Part shown: in pieces, positions 5,851 through 6,129 of the stretch
Layout of the letters: every line of letters starts with the position of its first letter
Position numbering within the stretch: position 1 is the first letter of the stretch
Assembly (NCBI GenBank): GCA_910587835.1
Contig: CAJUNQ010000106.1
Span: 1-6,129, forward strand
From: an uncultured Oscillospiraceae bacterium
GTDB taxonomy: Bacteria > Bacillota > Clostridia > Oscillospirales > Acutalibacteraceae
Reading direction: 5' to 3'
DNA: 6,129 bases
Translations under genes and position numbers: made by a program
Notes under the pieces: generated by a model
Databases searched by the model: none
What the model saw: the letters and a program-made list of their open reading frames with translations, nothing else
Told to the model about the DNA's origin: nothing

Positions 5851-5936
5851 GCGGGGCGCAAGCCCCGCCTGTCCCTGGGTCGCAGGGACAACAGCGTTCG
5901 GGAACCGAACGCGCAGCTAGCCCCGGCCACGGGGCT
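5851..5936. repeat. Run of four consecutive perfect hairpins
   Basis: Four short inverted repeats stand almost end to end: GCGGGGC/GCCCCGC (5851-5857, 5862-5868), TGTCCCTG/CAGGGACA (5870-5877, 5883-5890), GCGTTCGG/CCGAACGC (5894-5901, 5905-5912) and AGCCCCG/CGGGGCT (5919-5925, 5930-5936). The loops are only 3-5 bases, so cruciform or single-strand folding is likely. No T runs follow them. Confidence 0.85.
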
Positions 5937-5947
5937 GTTCAAGGGGT

Positions 5948-5964
5948 TTGGGGTGCTACCCCAA
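5948..5964. repeat. Hairpin TTGGGGT/ACCCCAA
   Basis: TTGGGGT (5948-5954) and ACCCCAA (5958-5964) around the loop GCT. It is part of a block I recall upstream of mobC in several Clostridia ICEs. Confidence 0.75.
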
Positions 5965-5972
5965 CAAGCAGA

Positions 5973-6010
5973 GAAACAGACATCCGGCGGCAACGCTGGA
6001 TGTCTGTTTC
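5973..6010. repeat. Long 13-base perfect inverted repeat
   Basis: GAAACAGACATCC (5973-5985) and GGATGTCTGTTTC (5998-6010) are perfect. The interior adds a G/T wobble and GCG/CGC around the loop GCAA, for about 17 pairs closed by a GNRA-type tetraloop. It is stable as single-stranded DNA or RNA, and a likely relaxosome or single-strand replication signal. Confidence 0.8.
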
Positions 6011-6012
6011 GT

Positions 6013-6032
6013 GCATTTGTATATACAAATGC
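6013..6032. repeat. Perfect 20-base palindrome
   Basis: The half-site GCATTTGTAT (6013-6022) is followed directly by its reverse complement ATACAAATGC (6023-6032) without a spacer. A spacerless, AT-centred palindrome is the usual form of a dimeric DNA-binding site, for example for MobC or a repressor, more than of a hairpin. Confidence 0.85.
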
Positions 6033-6039
6033 CCTGCTT

Positions 6040-6113
6040 GCTACAATGGTGATACCCCCAAAAACGGGGGAGATGACCGTCCTATGCAGCGGTTCACACC
6101 TAAGCTACAATGG
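6040..6113 (+). repeat. Direct repeat GCTACAATGG, two copies
   Basis: Exact 10-base copies at 6040-6049 and 6104-6113, 64 bases apart. They may be paired protein-binding sites. The second copy runs into the ribosome site GGGAGGG. Confidence 0.7.
6055..6070. repeat. C5/G5 hairpin in the oriT-like region
   Basis: CCCCC (6055-6059) and GGGGG (6066-6070) around AAAAAC. It lies between the two copies of GCTACAATGG. Confidence 0.6.
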
Positions 6114-6118
6114 GAGGG
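6112..6118 (+). promoter_or_regulatory. Ribosome binding site for a gene beyond the right edge
   Basis: GGGAGGG lies 11 bases before the end of the window. No start codon follows inside the window, so the gene (mobC by context) would begin at or just after position 6130. Confidence 0.45.
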
Positions 6119-6129
6119 AACCGGACTGA

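Larger units (their letters stand above)
5816..6129 (+). other. oriT: Inverted-repeat-rich region resembling an ICE oriT/mobC leader
   Basis: There is no convincing gene here; the long rightward reading across it is an artefact of GC-rich composition. It contains at least eight inverted repeats in about 220 bases, a conserved block around GGTTTGGGGT...ACCCCAACAAGC, a 20-base palindrome, a C5/G5 hairpin and a repeated GCTACAATGG. By memory this combination lies upstream of mobC and the relaxase gene in Tn1549-like ICEs, where oriT is expected. I cannot assign the nick site. The native relaxase tail and terminator now sit upstream of it, so the mobilization module appears rearranged or duplicated. 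Confidence 0.6.

Noticed and set aside
5241..5993. Long reverse-strand reading frame
   Set aside because: It is antisense to recognisable CHC2 and relaxase sequence and crosses the terminator; its composition is typical of a GC-rich shadow frame.
5851..6032. CRISPR array
   Set aside because: The inverted repeats all differ in sequence and there is no regularly spaced direct repeat with spacers.
5584..6129. Long rightward reading frame across the terminator and repeat region
   Set aside because: It runs through the end of the relaxase remnant in another frame, then a strong terminator and many hairpins. The product is Arg/Trp/Ser-rich without family resemblance, so it is a GC-bias artefact.

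Overview
The window looks like part of a mosaic of conjugative and mobilizable elements from a gut-type Clostridia genome (Lachnospiraceae or Oscillospiraceae). Nearly every recognisable protein belongs to the integrative element gene pool of those families: a RecA-fold ATPase, a MobV relaxase, a TnpW-like peptide, a giant SNF2-type helicase, a CD1845-like membrane protein, a CHC2 zinc-finger protein and a Tn1549-type relaxase. Background composition is GC-rich with good AGGAGG-type ribosome sites. One gene is strongly AT-rich and clearly foreign. I see no rRNA, tRNA, CRISPR array or housekeeping gene.

Region 1 (1-2758) reads as the right half of a Tn4451-like integrative mobilizable element (IME). 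It holds an ATPase gene entering from the left edge, a probable oriT (about 1085-1152), a MobV relaxase and a small TnpW-like gene. This is the order of the right side of Tn4451 (tnpZ relaxase, then tnpW at the end). The large serine recombinase expected on the left would lie outside the window.

Region 2 (about 2759-3497) is an internal fragment of the large ICE helicase (SNF2/SF2 type, often fused to a DNA methylase). It begins directly after the tnpW stop and is cut immediately after helicase motif VI. The left break fits IME insertion into the helicase gene. The right break is a separate deletion junction.

Region 3 (3499-3985) has a CD1845-like small membrane protein and a 56-residue unknown protein. 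Region 4 (about 3986-4870) is an AT-rich island with one reverse-strand gene, a membrane-anchored protein with a divergent PLD-like domain. It may be accessory or defence cargo placed between the small genes and their probable terminator (4875-4908).

Region 5 (4943-5762) joins the first ~165 codons of a CHC2 zinc-finger protein to the last ~107 codons of a Tn1549-type relaxase, out of frame, so it is a third deletion scar. A strong terminator follows (5769-5815). Region 6 (5816-6129) is non-coding and packed with inverted repeats. It resembles the oriT region upstream of mobC in Tn1549-like ICEs. A ribosome site near the right edge suggests that a gene, probably mobC, starts just beyond the window.

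Taken together, the window shows an intact relaxase with its own oriT, a second ICE-type oriT, and the decayed remains of the ICE's large genes. The element may no longer encode conjugation itself but could still be mobilised in trans. A metagenomic misassembly could also produce such junctions and cannot be excluded from sequence alone.
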